NCBI RefSeq assembly: GCF_040513375.1
Contig: NZ_JBEVTG010000002.1
Span: 186,001 to 250,000, forward strand
Source of the DNA: Flagellimonas_B algarum
GTDB lineage: Bacteria; Bacteroidota; Bacteroidia; Flavobacteriales; Flavobacteriaceae
DNA: 64,000 nt
Direction: 5' to 3'
In this document: one piece after another, positions 53,301 to 61,755 of the stretch
How the letters are laid out: the number at the start of each line of letters is the position of its first letter
How positions within the stretch are numbered: position 1 is the stretch's first letter
Position numbers and translations under genes: made by a program
Notes under the pieces: generated by a model
What the model was told of the DNA's origin: nothing
Database searches by the model: none
The model's input: the letters and a program-made list of their open reading frames with translations, nothing else

Positions 53301-53413
53301 GCGTTCAGGTCACCAAAAAGGGCTTTGCCATCAATGGATTCCAAACTTTGGGCATGTCCCACAGCAACGGGCAACATCCCACAAGCAAAAATCGCTAGGA
53401 TAATTTTTTTCAT
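50381..53413 (-). CDS. Large exported BNR/VPS10-like beta-propeller protein
   Basis: A 1010-residue protein. A signal peptide (residues about 1-21, MKKIILAIFACGMLPVAVGH) is followed by repeated beta-propeller modules with the BNR/Asp-box pattern S-x-D-x-G-x-T-W: SNDAGSTFNPIFDD, SIDGGSNWKKIG, SNDGGETWEKL, STDAGKTWNKI, SNDAGASWEQL, TTDFGKTWTNI, TMDGGKNWKKF. About residues 700-1010 hold a beta/alpha C-terminal part (VKDITPLRD-like ILDDISPLRDINDEVLTKN). It resembles sortilin/VPS10-like WD40/YVTN/BNR proteins common in flavobacteria, often called glycosyl hydrolase; catalytic residues are not evident. Substrate unknown. No T9SS CTD motif was recognised. Confidence 0.88.
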   Translation of the reverse strand: MKKIILAIFACGMLPVAVGHAQSLESIDGKALFGDLNARHIGPALMSGRINDMEVHPTNSRIIYAGTAGGGVWKSNDAGSTFNPIFDDYCQSIGSVELDPNDPDKTIYVGTGETWPRNSVSVGDGLYKSIDGGSNWKKIGFEKSERIANVIVNPKNSKEVYVGVLGALWGDSDERGVFKSNDGGETWEKLLYIDAKTGCADLTMDPNDPNILYASMWEFRRTGWSFESGGANSALYKSTDAGKTWNKIHNGFPAGKLGRLAIAVAPSNSNVLYTVIEAEKDERKGLYRSNDAGASWEQLNNDFGITVRPFYFSRIVVDPRNEDVVVKGGLSGSISRDGGKTFKSLGNMHSDIHDIAFSIKDSDVMYVGTDGGVYRSWDGGTNMEIVENLPLSQFYHISVDDAEPYNVYGGLQDNGSWWGPSSSPGGVEARDWNSVGAGDGFRVLKHPTKNIIYSEMQGAENVWRYDVDRNLTKTIQPLPDSEDQKLRWNWNAPMAISVHQPDRFYMGSQYLHRSEDMGDTWEIISPDLTTNDPAKQNQEDSGGLSKDNSGAENHTTIFTIAESTLDQNVIWVGTDDGNVQVTQDGGKTWTNTVANIPGLPKNIWCYHIEASSFDKGTAYAVFDGHTMHDQNPYAYKTTDFGKTWTNIISDDVVGFVRNIQEDYVNPDLLFLGTEFGLYITMDGGKNWKKFTNNMPSVAIHFIDLQKKTNDLVLGTHGRGVIILDDISPLRDINDEVLTKNVHFFDTPETVINETGGFSGNFGAETQFVGRNKTRQVQIKYYLKKRHTFGKMSMEIHDMDGNVVSTLGPGKSKGINIVNWNYTRKQPKVAKGKTFSFGGFTSPQVPEGTYKAVMKKGKETFEHTFNLVYDPKSPLTAKDRELKNTTTNRLYDMTQELAYLVYEVDEIIANAEGKGDKKTMAKLNGLKETLVITTGDNYVGSAEPQLREKMADLYSKVASSYDKPTAAELNNLNVIASRFDKAKADFAKIKTKYLKKQELELKSFDEFLESK

Positions 53414-53429
53414 TTTCGATACAATTAAA

Positions 53430-53453
53430 AAAGACCCTCGGTTAAGGGTCTTT
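53430..53453 (-). terminator. Intrinsic terminator between the LolA-like and BNR genes
   Basis: A 9-bp stem AAAGACCCT (53430-53438) with AGGGTCTTT (53445-53453), followed on the minus strand by TTTTTTAATTG. It separates the LolA-like gene (53465-54232) from the BNR gene (starts 53413), so the latter needs read-through or a promoter I could not identify. Confidence 0.75.
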
Positions 53454-53464
53454 CGGGTGTTGCG

Positions 53465-54232
53465 TTATTCTTTTTCTTCGGCTACTTCTTCAGGAAAAGC
53501 GAATTCGGCAGCATCGATGCTTGGATTCAGCTCGATGGAATCGATGGTAATCGGCTGACCTTGTCCATCTTTGATCCCTTGGGTCATGGAGAAAGGAAAG
53601 TAAAGTCCCTCGACCTCTTGGTAATCGCTCATGGTGGTTTCGGAAATCATTCCTTTGGCTTGACCTGATTTGATTTCAGACTGAACCGCGATAGGAACGA
53701 AATTCTCCGTATCGAAAAAGTAGAAAGAAATATCGTCTTCTTGGTTACCGTCGACCATAATCGGCTCTTTGACCAATTTTACTTTGAAGGTCTCCGCGCC
53801 ATCGATGGTTTCTTTACCCAACAATTCAACAGTATACCCTTTCGCTTGGTAATCAGCGAAAGAATCAGGAAAATCATTGATGTTCAACTTGAAATTGGCC
53901 GTTTGTTCGGCGTCGCTTTTTTCAGCTTTCATCGTCATGAAGTTATGGCTCCATAGCGTTTCCCCATCAAAAACCCCTTGCTTGATGACTTTACCTTGAA
54001 AAGTGATCTTGGTCATTTGGCGACCGTCTTTCATTTGGTAGATCTCGATCGGGATCTCCATCCCACCTTGATTGACCTTTGCGGTCATTTTCAATCCATC
54101 CAGGGCTTTGAAATTATCCAAGCCACCAATGTTCTCAAAATAATTGCTGATGATCTCATCGGCGGTTTGCGCCTGTAACGGCAGGGCAAATGCAATAAGT
54201 AGCATTGCAATGCCCAAGTTTAGTTTTTTCAT
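53465..54232 (-). CDS. LolA-like exported protein (outer membrane lipoprotein-sorting type)
   Basis: A 255-residue protein with a signal peptide (residues 1-21, MKKLNLGIAMLLIAFALPLQ) and a LolA/LppX-like half-barrel (about 25-245): IISNYFENIGGLDNFKALDG, VKLVKEPIMVDGNQEDDISF and YQEVEGLYFPFSMTQGI. Such proteins bind lipids or lipoproteins in the periplasm. The C-terminus is acidic (EVAEEKE). It is just upstream of a terminator and the BNR gene. Confidence 0.8.
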   Translation of the reverse strand: MKKLNLGIAMLLIAFALPLQAQTADEIISNYFENIGGLDNFKALDGLKMTAKVNQGGMEIPIEIYQMKDGRQMTKITFQGKVIKQGVFDGETLWSHNFMTMKAEKSDAEQTANFKLNINDFPDSFADYQAKGYTVELLGKETIDGAETFKVKLVKEPIMVDGNQEDDISFYFFDTENFVPIAVQSEIKSGQAKGMISETTMSDYQEVEGLYFPFSMTQGIKDGQGQPITIDSIELNPSIDAAEFAFPEEVAEEKE

Positions 54233-54356
54233 TTGAAGTGATTTAAATGTGTGTTATTCTGGTTAGTACTAAAATAGGGGATTCCGTTACAGATAAATCC
54301 TAAAAAAAACCAAAAATCCTACACATTTAAAAGAAGATCGACCAACGGCCCGTCCT

Positions 54357-55202
54357 TCAATAACTTGCACCGACTTCCACAAACGAATTCCGAAGATGGA
54401 ACCGTGGTGAAACAGGAGACGCCATACAGCAAGTAGAGCCTAGGTAAAACAAGGCCAATTCACCCAATTTTTTCACTTTGGCCCCTATGGCCACATCGGC
54501 ATGTAAAGCTATGGTACCCACCGCAGGCCCTCCAACGATGGAAAGATACCATGTGCGGCCCTGACCGTCAACGATATCGATATTGTACCGTTCGTTTCGA
54601 AAAGCGGGCAATGAAGGATTCTGTTTGTAGATCCATGGGCGCAAAACCACTAAATCACCCGGCACATGCTGGATTCGGCTAATGGTCCCATCAATAGGGG
54701 CATGGATCCGATGGTAGTTCTTATTATGCAAGAACACATTGGTAAAGGTATGCGTGCTGGGCACTTCGGCACCAAAAACCGTTTGGACCCCACGACGGTC
54801 GCATTTGACCTGCACCGTATCAATGGCAGCGACCTTATCTTCTTCGCAAAGGAGTCCTTCGCAAGGCCAAACCCAGGGACTCTCATTTTTTGGAAGCTCT
54901 TTGAACTCCCGGGTAAAGAAGTCCTGAAAAGTCTCGAATTCGGTTTTTCGACCTGGTGGATTGAATTTGTCCAAATAGGTTTCATCGTTGTAGTTGACCT
55001 TGATGTACGGTTTGATGATCCATTTCGAAATCGGTTTATCGTAGATGCTGGCATACCATTGCGATAGTTTTCTTTGGGTCGTGCTCGGCAGACCACCCCA
55101 AATCTTAACGGAAAAAAAGCGGTAGAGGTAGGCCCGCCAATGCGGGACTTGGAATACGGTAAAACTAGGATCGGAATAGTAGTTGTCGGTAGAAAGTTCC
55201 AT
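54357..55202 (-). CDS. psd: Phosphatidylserine decarboxylase-like protein
   Basis: A 281-residue protein with the pyruvoyl-forming site LGST (FYLGSTCCMASP, residues about 251-262) and the YHRIHAP segment (about 164-170, catalytic His) of phosphatidylserine decarboxylases, plus FQDFFTREFKELP, the usual N-terminal signature. PSD makes phosphatidylethanolamine from phosphatidylserine. Bacterial PSDs are normally membrane-associated; no strong transmembrane helix is visible here. After LGST only about 25 residues remain, fitting a short alpha chain. Confidence 0.85.
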   Translation of the reverse strand: MELSTDNYYSDPSFTVFQVPHWRAYLYRFFSVKIWGGLPSTTQRKLSQWYASIYDKPISKWIIKPYIKVNYNDETYLDKFNPPGRKTEFETFQDFFTREFKELPKNESPWVWPCEGLLCEEDKVAAIDTVQVKCDRRGVQTVFGAEVPSTHTFTNVFLHNKNYHRIHAPIDGTISRIQHVPGDLVVLRPWIYKQNPSLPAFRNERYNIDIVDGQGRTWYLSIVGGPAVGTIALHADVAIGAKVKKLGELALFYLGSTCCMASPVSPRFHLRNSFVEVGASY

Positions 55203-55365
55203 TTGTTGATGATGAATGTTCGTTTATTGGTCTTTCAATTTATTTTTTCGTCAAAACCATTCCCAACGAATTAAGAAAACTTTATTTCCGGCTTAACAAA
55301 TTTTATAATTCGGTAAATCCAATTGTTAAGAAAAGGGGAGTAGGGCTATCAAGGGTATTAATACT

Positions 55366-55373
55366 TAATTTTG
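55366..55373 (+). promoter_or_regulatory. Bacteroidota -7 element (TAATTTTG)
   Basis: A TAnnTTTG 17 bases before the thioesterase ATG at 55391. No -33 TTG at normal spacing was seen. Confidence 0.55.
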
Positions 55374-55390
55374 CAACAAAACCTTTAGCT

Positions 55391-55792
55391 ATGCGATTTC
55401 ACACCAGAAAATGGGTCAAACCAGAGGACTTGAATGCCAATCGCACGCTTTTTGGCGGTAAGGTATTGGCTTGGATCGACGAAGAAGCCGCTTTATATAG
55501 TATCGTGCAACTCGAGAACAAAAAGGTGGTGACCAAATACATGTCGGAAATCAACTTCATGAGTACGGCCGAAGAAGGTGATGTGGTCGAAATCGGAATC
55601 GAGGTCGTGAAGTTCGGAAAAAGCTCGCTTACCTTGAACTGTGAGGTCCGCAATAAGATGAACCAAGAGACCATTGTCACGGTCGACAACATTATCATGG
55701 TCAATTTGGATGAAAATGGCAAGCCTTTGCCACATGGTAAAACCAAAGTAGAATACGTAAAAGACCGGCTCGCTAAAAATCAGGAAGAATAA
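55391..55792 (+). CDS. Hotdog-fold acyl-CoA thioesterase
   Basis: A 133-residue YciA/BFIT-type thioesterase with RLFGGKVLAWIDEEAALYS-like TLFGGKVLAWIDEEAALYSI, where the catalytic acidic residue sits in the central helix, and VEIGIEVVKFGKSSLTLNCE on the sheet. It hydrolyses acyl-CoA, probably in the cytoplasm. It is the last gene before a 343-base region with no gene. Confidence 0.92.
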   Translation: MRFHTRKWVKPEDLNANRTLFGGKVLAWIDEEAALYSIVQLENKKVVTKYMSEINFMSTAEEGDVVEIGIEVVKFGKSSLTLNCEVRNKMNQETIVTVDNIIMVNLDENGKPLPHGKTKVEYVKDRLAKNQEE

Positions 55793-56135
55793 CTGATTTA
55801 TTTTTTATAACACTGTTAAACAGTGGTTTAATGTCAAGTATCTAAATAATAAGTTTATATTTTGAGTTGGTGTGGAAAACCTTCCAAGCCTTGTCTAACC
55901 CACTTATTATCAGCACTTTTTCAAGTTTCTTCAAGACTATTCCAAGTTTGACATAGGTTCCGCTTGGTACTGAACAAGGTGTTCTGCCACACCTACAATT
56001 TTCGTCCTTTGACAACAGTTATCAGGCCCTAGGTAACAATTTATTGCATACACTAGGTGAATTGGGGAGTTTTAAAAATATATAAACCAGTTTGTTAGGT
56101 CAATCGACCCCGCAAACCTTTACAGCATTTTTAAA
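55793..56135 (+). other. 343-base gene-free region upstream of the hybrid kinase
   Basis: No coding frame is supported. It begins with a palindrome CACTGTT-A-AACAGTG (55811-55825). Two short hairpins follow: CCAAG with CTTGG (55942-55946, 55963-55967) and GGTGT with ACACC (55978-55982, 55989-55993). Repeats of CTAGGT occur near 56029 and 56053. It could be a structured 5' leader or a small RNA for the envelope glycan operon; I cannot name a known class. Confidence 0.45.
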
Positions 56136-57854
56136 TTGAATACCCGAGAATTACTATCGCACTTATCGAAGCTGGAAACAGGCTTGGATAGCTTCTCTTT
56201 CACCGAATTGAATTCCAAAGAAGCGCAAAAACTCAAACAATCGTTCGAAACCTTCAAGACCGGTCTTGAAGAAAAAGTGTTCGGAGAGCCTGAATCGGCT
56301 GCTGCCAAGTCAGCAGGACCTAGCGAGGCGGAAACCTCCCTGGTAGCAAACGTCAGCCATGAAATTCGAACACCACTGAACGGAATCCTAGGGTTTATCG
56401 AGCTCTTAAGGGAAACCGAATTGGATGTCGAACAGCAGCAGTTGGTCAATGCCATGGGTACGGCTTCCAACCATCTGATGGACATCATCAATGAACTTCT
56501 GGAATTCTCAAAACTGGCCGCAGGGCGGGAGACCTTCGAACAGGTCCCTTTTCATTTGGTCAACTTGGTGAAGGAAGTCTCCTTTCTTTGCCAAACCTTG
56601 ATCACGGAAAGCCAAGTCAAGCTTGAAGTCGAAATCGACGAAAATATCCCCAACCACCTCGTTGGAGACCCTTCGAAGCTATCACAGATCCTGTTGAACT
56701 TGATGGGTAACGCGATCAAATTCGTTAAGGAAGGGGAAGTACGGTTGAACATCCGGTTAAAGGGTAACGAAAAACAACGGACCTATTTGGAATTTGAGGT
56801 TTCCGATACCGGCATCGGTATCGCCAATGATCAACTGAAACGCATATTCGAATCCTACCAACAAGCCGAAGACGACACCTTTACCAAATACGGAGGGTCT
56901 GGATTAGGACTTAGTATCGTTAAGGAAATCGTAGAAAAACAACAAGGTTGTATCGCAGTCAAAAGTACCTTAGGGGTAGGCACGACCTTTCAAGTCATCC
57001 TCCCATTCGGAAAAACCAGGGAAATGACGGCTGAATCGGTACCGCCGGTGGTCAAACCGAACTTGGATCCAAAAAGCATCCGGGGTGCACGCATTTTGGT
57101 TTTCGAAGACAATACCATGAACCAAAAACTGATGTACAACCGATTGAAGAATTGGGGTTGTAAGAGCTACATCACTGAAAATGGAATTTATGGACTTAAA
57201 CTGTTGGAAAACCACCCCATCGATTTGGTATTGATGGATTTGCGTATGCCCGGTATGAACGGACTCGAAATCACGAAACGCATCCGTGAAAGCCACATCG
57301 CCCGTGTACGCAACATCCCGATCATCGCCGTCTCCGCGGATTTCAGCTTGAACGACCAAAAACATTGTCGACAGTGGGGCATCAACGACTTCATCTTAAA
57401 ACCCTATGATTCAGAAGAATTGCAACTAATGATAGCGAATCATATGGCCCAATCAGCGACCCAACACCTTGGATCCATTGACGCTGCCGAAGCCTCGCAA
57501 CGCTACCCACTGATCAACCTTGATCCCATTGAGAAGGAGTGCCTCGGACAGATCGAACTGCTTGAGGAACTGGTACGACTGTTCAAACAGAACATGCTCG
57601 AGTTCATCGGAAATGTGAAATTGCATTTAGACGGTCGTAACATCCAGGGCATTGGGTTTGCCGCGCACAAAATCAAGTCGAGTTTAAAGATGATGGAGGC
57701 CAAATCGTTGTCCGATTTATGCGAGCAACTTTCCGAAGAATGCAAAGACGGTGGCGATTTTCAAGTATTGAAAAACCTGTATTTGGAGTTTGTCGAGGCC
57801 TACCCCCAAGTTGAACAGCTCTTGGATCAGGAGATGGAAAAAAGAAAATCATAA
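56136..57854 (+). CDS. Soluble hybrid histidine kinase (HK-REC-Hpt)
   Basis: A 572-residue protein without membrane helices or a recognisable sensor domain. Residues 1-60 are a helical N-terminus; HisKA carries His75 (VANVSHEIRTPLNGILGF); HATPase_c has LLNLMGNAIKFVKEGEV, VSDTGIGIANDQL and YGGSGLGLSIVKEIVE. A receiver follows with Asp368 (VLMDLRMPGMNGLE), and an Hpt domain with His511 (AAHKIKSSLKMMEA). The start is TTG 56136. A complete internal phosphorelay of this kind would pass phosphate to the stand-alone receiver encoded ten bases downstream. Confidence 0.94.
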   Translation: MNTRELLSHLSKLETGLDSFSFTELNSKEAQKLKQSFETFKTGLEEKVFGEPESAAAKSAGPSEAETSLVANVSHEIRTPLNGILGFIELLRETELDVEQQQLVNAMGTASNHLMDIINELLEFSKLAAGRETFEQVPFHLVNLVKEVSFLCQTLITESQVKLEVEIDENIPNHLVGDPSKLSQILLNLMGNAIKFVKEGEVRLNIRLKGNEKQRTYLEFEVSDTGIGIANDQLKRIFESYQQAEDDTFTKYGGSGLGLSIVKEIVEKQQGCIAVKSTLGVGTTFQVILPFGKTREMTAESVPPVVKPNLDPKSIRGARILVFEDNTMNQKLMYNRLKNWGCKSYITENGIYGLKLLENHPIDLVLMDLRMPGMNGLEITKRIRESHIARVRNIPIIAVSADFSLNDQKHCRQWGINDFILKPYDSEELQLMIANHMAQSATQHLGSIDAAEASQRYPLINLDPIEKECLGQIELLEELVRLFKQNMLEFIGNVKLHLDGRNIQGIGFAAHKIKSSLKMMEAKSLSDLCEQLSEECKDGGDFQVLKNLYLEFVEAYPQVEQLLDQEMEKRKS

Positions 57855-57864
57855 AGCCGACGCC

Positions 57865-58245
57865 TTGGAACGAAACAAGATCTTATTGGCTGAAGACGAC
57901 GAAATGCTGGCATCATTGCTGAGCTACCGCCTCGAAAAGGCGGGTTTTTTCGTTACGGTAACCCAAGACGGTAAAGAAGTCTTGGCCGCATTGGAAAATG
58001 AACTGCCGGATGCCATCATCAGTGATATCATGATGCCCTATTGTTCGGGCATCGAGCTGGTGGATCATTTACGCAACTCGATACGATCGGGTATACCGAT
58101 CATTTTGATATCGGCGGCTTCCAATGAAGACAATGTACTAAGTGCCCTCCAAATGGGGGCCAATGACTTTATATCGAAACCGGTAAGTCCTTCTGAATTG
58201 GTCGTACGGGTCACTCGGGAAATCAATCGTTTTTACGCCACTTGA
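57865..58245 (+). CDS. Stand-alone receiver-domain response regulator
   Basis: A 126-residue receiver-only protein starting at TTG 57865 (MERNKILLAEDDEMLASLLS). The phospho-acceptor is Asp54 (AIISDIMMPYCSG) with conserved Ser/Thr and Lys (LISAASNEDN, ISKPVSP). It has no output domain, so it acts by binding a partner: the HEAT protein next door or the glycosyltransferase are candidates. Its TGA overlaps the TTG start of the HEAT gene (TTGA). Confidence 0.9.
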   Translation: MERNKILLAEDDEMLASLLSYRLEKAGFFVTVTQDGKEVLAALENELPDAIISDIMMPYCSGIELVDHLRNSIRSGIPIILISAASNEDNVLSALQMGANDFISKPVSPSELVVRVTREINRFYAT

Positions 58246-60326
58246 TCTGTAACGCAAATATCGCCCTATTGCCTAAGATCCATTCGGATCTATTATGGGA
58301 CCTGACCATGCTTTTCGGCATTTTAGGCGGGGTGTATTTTGCCTTTATCTTCCTTTTCAGGAACCGGATTTCCAAGACCTATCTAAAAACCATTGCAAAG
58401 CGTAAGAAGCTGGCGCCGATCATCAGTAATTTCCTGTTCCACAGTGAAACGGATCCTGAAAGTGAACAACGTGACTATGTCAAACTGAAAATCGAAATCA
58501 GGGAATACCTCAACGACCGTAGGTTTAGAAAAATCTTGGCCGATATCCTATTCGATTTACAGAAGGATGTTTCAGGTGAGACACAAGCGCGCTTGTTCCG
58601 TTTGTTCAAGGAAATGGGACTACACCACGATTCTATTGCGAAATTGCGCTCCTGGCACTGGCCCAAGGTATCGAAAGGGATTTTGGAGTTGGCCCAAATG
58701 CAGGTCTCCGTTGCGTATGAACCCATTAAGGCCTTCGTCAACGATAAAAGGCGCGTCGTGCGAAAGCAGGCCGAATTGGCCCTTGTAGCCATGAACAAAG
58801 GCGGCATCGAATTCCTTCTCGATACGACCACCTACACCATCAGTGAATGGCAACAATTGAAACTCATTGAGGCCATGGCCCGTTTGGAGGATTTCCGTCC
58901 GCCAAAATTCAAGACGTGGCTGACCTCCGAAAACCGTGATGTGGTCTTGTTTTCATTGCGATTGATCAAGCACTACAACCAACGTGAAGCGGAGCTTTCG
59001 ATTATCGAATTGACCAAGCATAAGGAGGATGTGATCAAAATCGCTGCCGTACAATGCATCGCTCATTTTGGCTTCACGGAAGCCCTAGAGCCTTTAAAAC
59101 AAGTGTTTTGGGGGTGTCAAGTACCCGTTAAAATCCAAATCCTGACCGCGGTTTCCAAAATCGGGGGTGCTTCCGAACTGGAATTCCTCTATCAGGTAAA
59201 AGATAATGAACAACACTTTTCGGTAGCGAGCAAAGCGATGGGGGCGATCAATACCATCCGCCCAGATTCCGTACTACCGACCAAAGACATCTTGGACGAC
59301 CTTTCTTTTTCCGATTTGGAAGTCCATGAAGAAACCGTGGTGACCAAAACGACCATTTTGGATACCACCAAGACGGATAACGACTTTCCAAAGCCTGATG
59401 AAAAAGAAACGTCACCTTTGGATATCGAAGTCCAAGAAGTCGAAGTGTTCGATGTCATTGAATCCCCGTTGACACAACCACAAATTGCTGAAAATCCGGA
59501 AGAAGCCGAACCTTCGACCCCTTTTGAGTTGGAGCCGTTGTCAGATGATATGGATGAAGCGGTCAACCATTCCTTGAATTTAATACCCGCCAACGAATCG
59601 GCACCCGAAACACCTGATGATCAGAAAGAGGACTTTAGTAAGCTGACCACCGATGAGCGAATCAGTTTTGTCAACGATCATACGAAGGCACACCCCAAAC
59701 AACAGACCGATTTCTTGGAATTCGTCGTCGAGAGCGACGGCGACAGCGAGGTACGCTACCAAGCCTTCAAGAACATTAAACAGGCCAACAAGGCGGAGCC
59801 TGAAACGGAAGAAACCGTCAAAGAAAACGATGGGGATACCCCTTCAATGGCCGAAGACAGTATATTCTACAGCCTATTCAACCACGCCTCCGATGAGGAT
59901 TCAAAAGAAATCCTGATCAAGGAATTGATCGAATTGGCCGACCATCGTGATCTACCGTTCTTGTATGGGGTGGCCAAAGAGACCTCGAATACGACATTGA
60001 GCAAACTGGTGCAAAAAGCGATTTCCATTTTCGAACCCGCAAAACAACAGTTTGATGAAGTGGTGACCAAAGTACGTGATACAGCGGTTCAAATTACCGA
60101 TTTGGAAGTTTCGTTCACTGAAATCAAGGTTGAAAAAGCCATCGAACCGGAAGCTACGAGGTCGAACAAGCTCCCCTTGGAACTTTGTTTTTTATACGAC
60201 GAGCTTGGGATCAAACCTTCAAAAGAAGAAGATACCGGTTTTGATTTTGAATTGTCGGATGAGTTTTACCTCGAATTAAGACGGGAAGCCGTTTCACCCA
60301 AAAACCAGGATCAGGATGGGGAATAG
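58242..60326 (+). CDS. Membrane-anchored HEAT-repeat protein
   Basis: A 694-residue protein. One membrane helix (residues about 20-40, LTMLFGILGGVYFAFIFLF) is followed by HEAT/PBS-lyase-like repeats (about 90-350; for example VAYEPIKAFVNDKRRVVRKQ, VVLFSLRLIKHYNQREAELS). An acidic, Pro-rich disordered linker follows (about 365-490), then a second helical repeat region. HEAT proteins act as docking scaffolds. TTG 58242 is the start in frame; ATG 58308 is an alternative that would remove the membrane helix. It overlaps the glycosyltransferase by 11 bases. Confidence 0.85.
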   Translation: MICNANIALLPKIHSDLLWDLTMLFGILGGVYFAFIFLFRNRISKTYLKTIAKRKKLAPIISNFLFHSETDPESEQRDYVKLKIEIREYLNDRRFRKILADILFDLQKDVSGETQARLFRLFKEMGLHHDSIAKLRSWHWPKVSKGILELAQMQVSVAYEPIKAFVNDKRRVVRKQAELALVAMNKGGIEFLLDTTTYTISEWQQLKLIEAMARLEDFRPPKFKTWLTSENRDVVLFSLRLIKHYNQREAELSIIELTKHKEDVIKIAAVQCIAHFGFTEALEPLKQVFWGCQVPVKIQILTAVSKIGGASELEFLYQVKDNEQHFSVASKAMGAINTIRPDSVLPTKDILDDLSFSDLEVHEETVVTKTTILDTTKTDNDFPKPDEKETSPLDIEVQEVEVFDVIESPLTQPQIAENPEEAEPSTPFELEPLSDDMDEAVNHSLNLIPANESAPETPDDQKEDFSKLTTDERISFVNDHTKAHPKQQTDFLEFVVESDGDSEVRYQAFKNIKQANKAEPETEETVKENDGDTPSMAEDSIFYSLFNHASDEDSKEILIKELIELADHRDLPFLYGVAKETSNTTLSKLVQKAISIFEPAKQQFDEVVTKVRDTAVQITDLEVSFTEIKVEKAIEPEATRSNKLPLELCFLYDELGIKPSKEEDTGFDFELSDEFYLELRREAVSPKNQDQDGE

Positions 60327-61746
60327 CTTTTTCGACTTATTGATCGAATACATCAACATCATTTTCATGGTGTTCACGGTGGTCTTGTTTACCATGTTCA
60401 GTTTCATGGGCTATTTTTCGACCCGCAATGCCATCCATTACAAAAACAAAAACAGTTTTGGGGATTTGAGCAAGGTCATGGCTTCGCCGATCGCACCCTC
60501 CATAACCATCATAGCGCCCGCCTACAACGAGGGCTTGAATATCGTTGAAAACATTCGATCGCTTTTATCGTTGAAATACGTGAATTACGAGGTTATGGTG
60601 GTCAATGATGGCAGCAAAGACGATACCCTTGAGAAAATGATCGCTGCGTATGATCTTGAAAAAATCGACAAGCCCATCGACCCGAACTTGAAATCAAAGC
60701 CCATTCGTGGCATCTATCGATCGAAACATCGTTCTTTTTCGAAATTGACGGTTATCGATAAGGAAAATGGAGGTAAATCGGACGCCTTGAATTGCGGAAT
60801 TTATTTATCCGAAAACGATTATGTCGGCTGTATCGATGTCGATTGTTTACTCAAACCCGATGCCTTGTTGCATGTGGTCAAATCGTTTACGCAGCGCTCA
60901 AAAAAGAAGGTAATCGCCGTTGGCGGGGTCATCAGGGTCGCCAATTCATGCCGAATTACAGGTGGGGCCTTGGAACAGATCAATTTACCGAAGAACTGGT
61001 TGGCGAAGTTCCAGCTGCTTGAGTACACCCGCTCTTTTCTATTGGGACGGATGGCCTGGGGGCGCATCGACAGCCTTTTGATCATCTCCGGGGCCTTTGG
61101 GTTCTTCGATCGTCAGATCGCCCTTGCAGTTGGCGGGTACGATACCGGAACGGTGGGGGAGGACATGGAAATCATTTTCCGCATGCGTCGCTATATGCAT
61201 GACCTACGGCAGCCATACACGATCGAGTACATCCCGGATCCTTTGTGCTGGACCGAAGTCCCAGAAGATCTTAAGATGTTGGTAAACCAACGCGATCGAT
61301 GGGCTAGGGGCAACTTGGAAACCTTGTTCAAACACAAAGACATGTTCTTCAATTCGAGATTCGGTCGTTTGGGATTGATCAGTTACCCCTATTGGTTTTT
61401 TTACGAATGGTTGGCACCGTTATTGGAGTTTTTCGGGTTTTTCACCATCATCCTATTCGGATACCTAGGCATTTTGAATTGGTCGTTTTTTCTTGCCTTG
61501 ACGGCAACGATTTATGCCTTTTCCATCATGTTTTCATTCTACGCCATCCTTTGGGATGTCTATACCTATAACGAATACACCAAAACGAAGGATATCTTGA
61601 CCCTCATGCTATGTGCCATCATAGAACCATTGACCTTTCATCCGGTCGTGGTATGGGCGGCCATTCGTGGTAATTATAAAAAATTGACAGGCAAAAAAGC
61701 AGGATGGGGATCCCAGGTCCGTAAAGGATTGGGCACGACCTCCTAA
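60316..61746 (+). CDS. Processive family 2 glycosyltransferase (membrane)
   Basis: A 476-residue GT2 of the cellulose/PNAG synthase type. One N-terminal membrane helix (about 10-33), a GT-A domain with UDP-binding Asp98 (VVNDGSKDDT), DxD Asp174/Asp176 (CIDVDCLLKPD), acceptor-side GEDME (281-285) and the QxxRW-like QRDRW motif (325-329), then four or five C-terminal membrane helices (about 345-465). It has no PilZ domain, unlike BcsA. The product is unknown: possibly a linear beta-glycan. It lies in a tightly coupled operon with the HEAT gene upstream and the LtaS-like gene nine bases downstream. Confidence 0.94.
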   Translation: MGNSFFDLLIEYINIIFMVFTVVLFTMFSFMGYFSTRNAIHYKNKNSFGDLSKVMASPIAPSITIIAPAYNEGLNIVENIRSLLSLKYVNYEVMVVNDGSKDDTLEKMIAAYDLEKIDKPIDPNLKSKPIRGIYRSKHRSFSKLTVIDKENGGKSDALNCGIYLSENDYVGCIDVDCLLKPDALLHVVKSFTQRSKKKVIAVGGVIRVANSCRITGGALEQINLPKNWLAKFQLLEYTRSFLLGRMAWGRIDSLLIISGAFGFFDRQIALAVGGYDTGTVGEDMEIIFRMRRYMHDLRQPYTIEYIPDPLCWTEVPEDLKMLVNQRDRWARGNLETLFKHKDMFFNSRFGRLGLISYPYWFFYEWLAPLLEFFGFFTIILFGYLGILNWSFFLALTATIYAFSIMFSFYAILWDVYTYNEYTKTKDILTLMLCAIIEPLTFHPVVVWAAIRGNYKKLTGKKAGWGSQVRKGLGTTS

Positions 61747-61755
61747 CGAAATATC

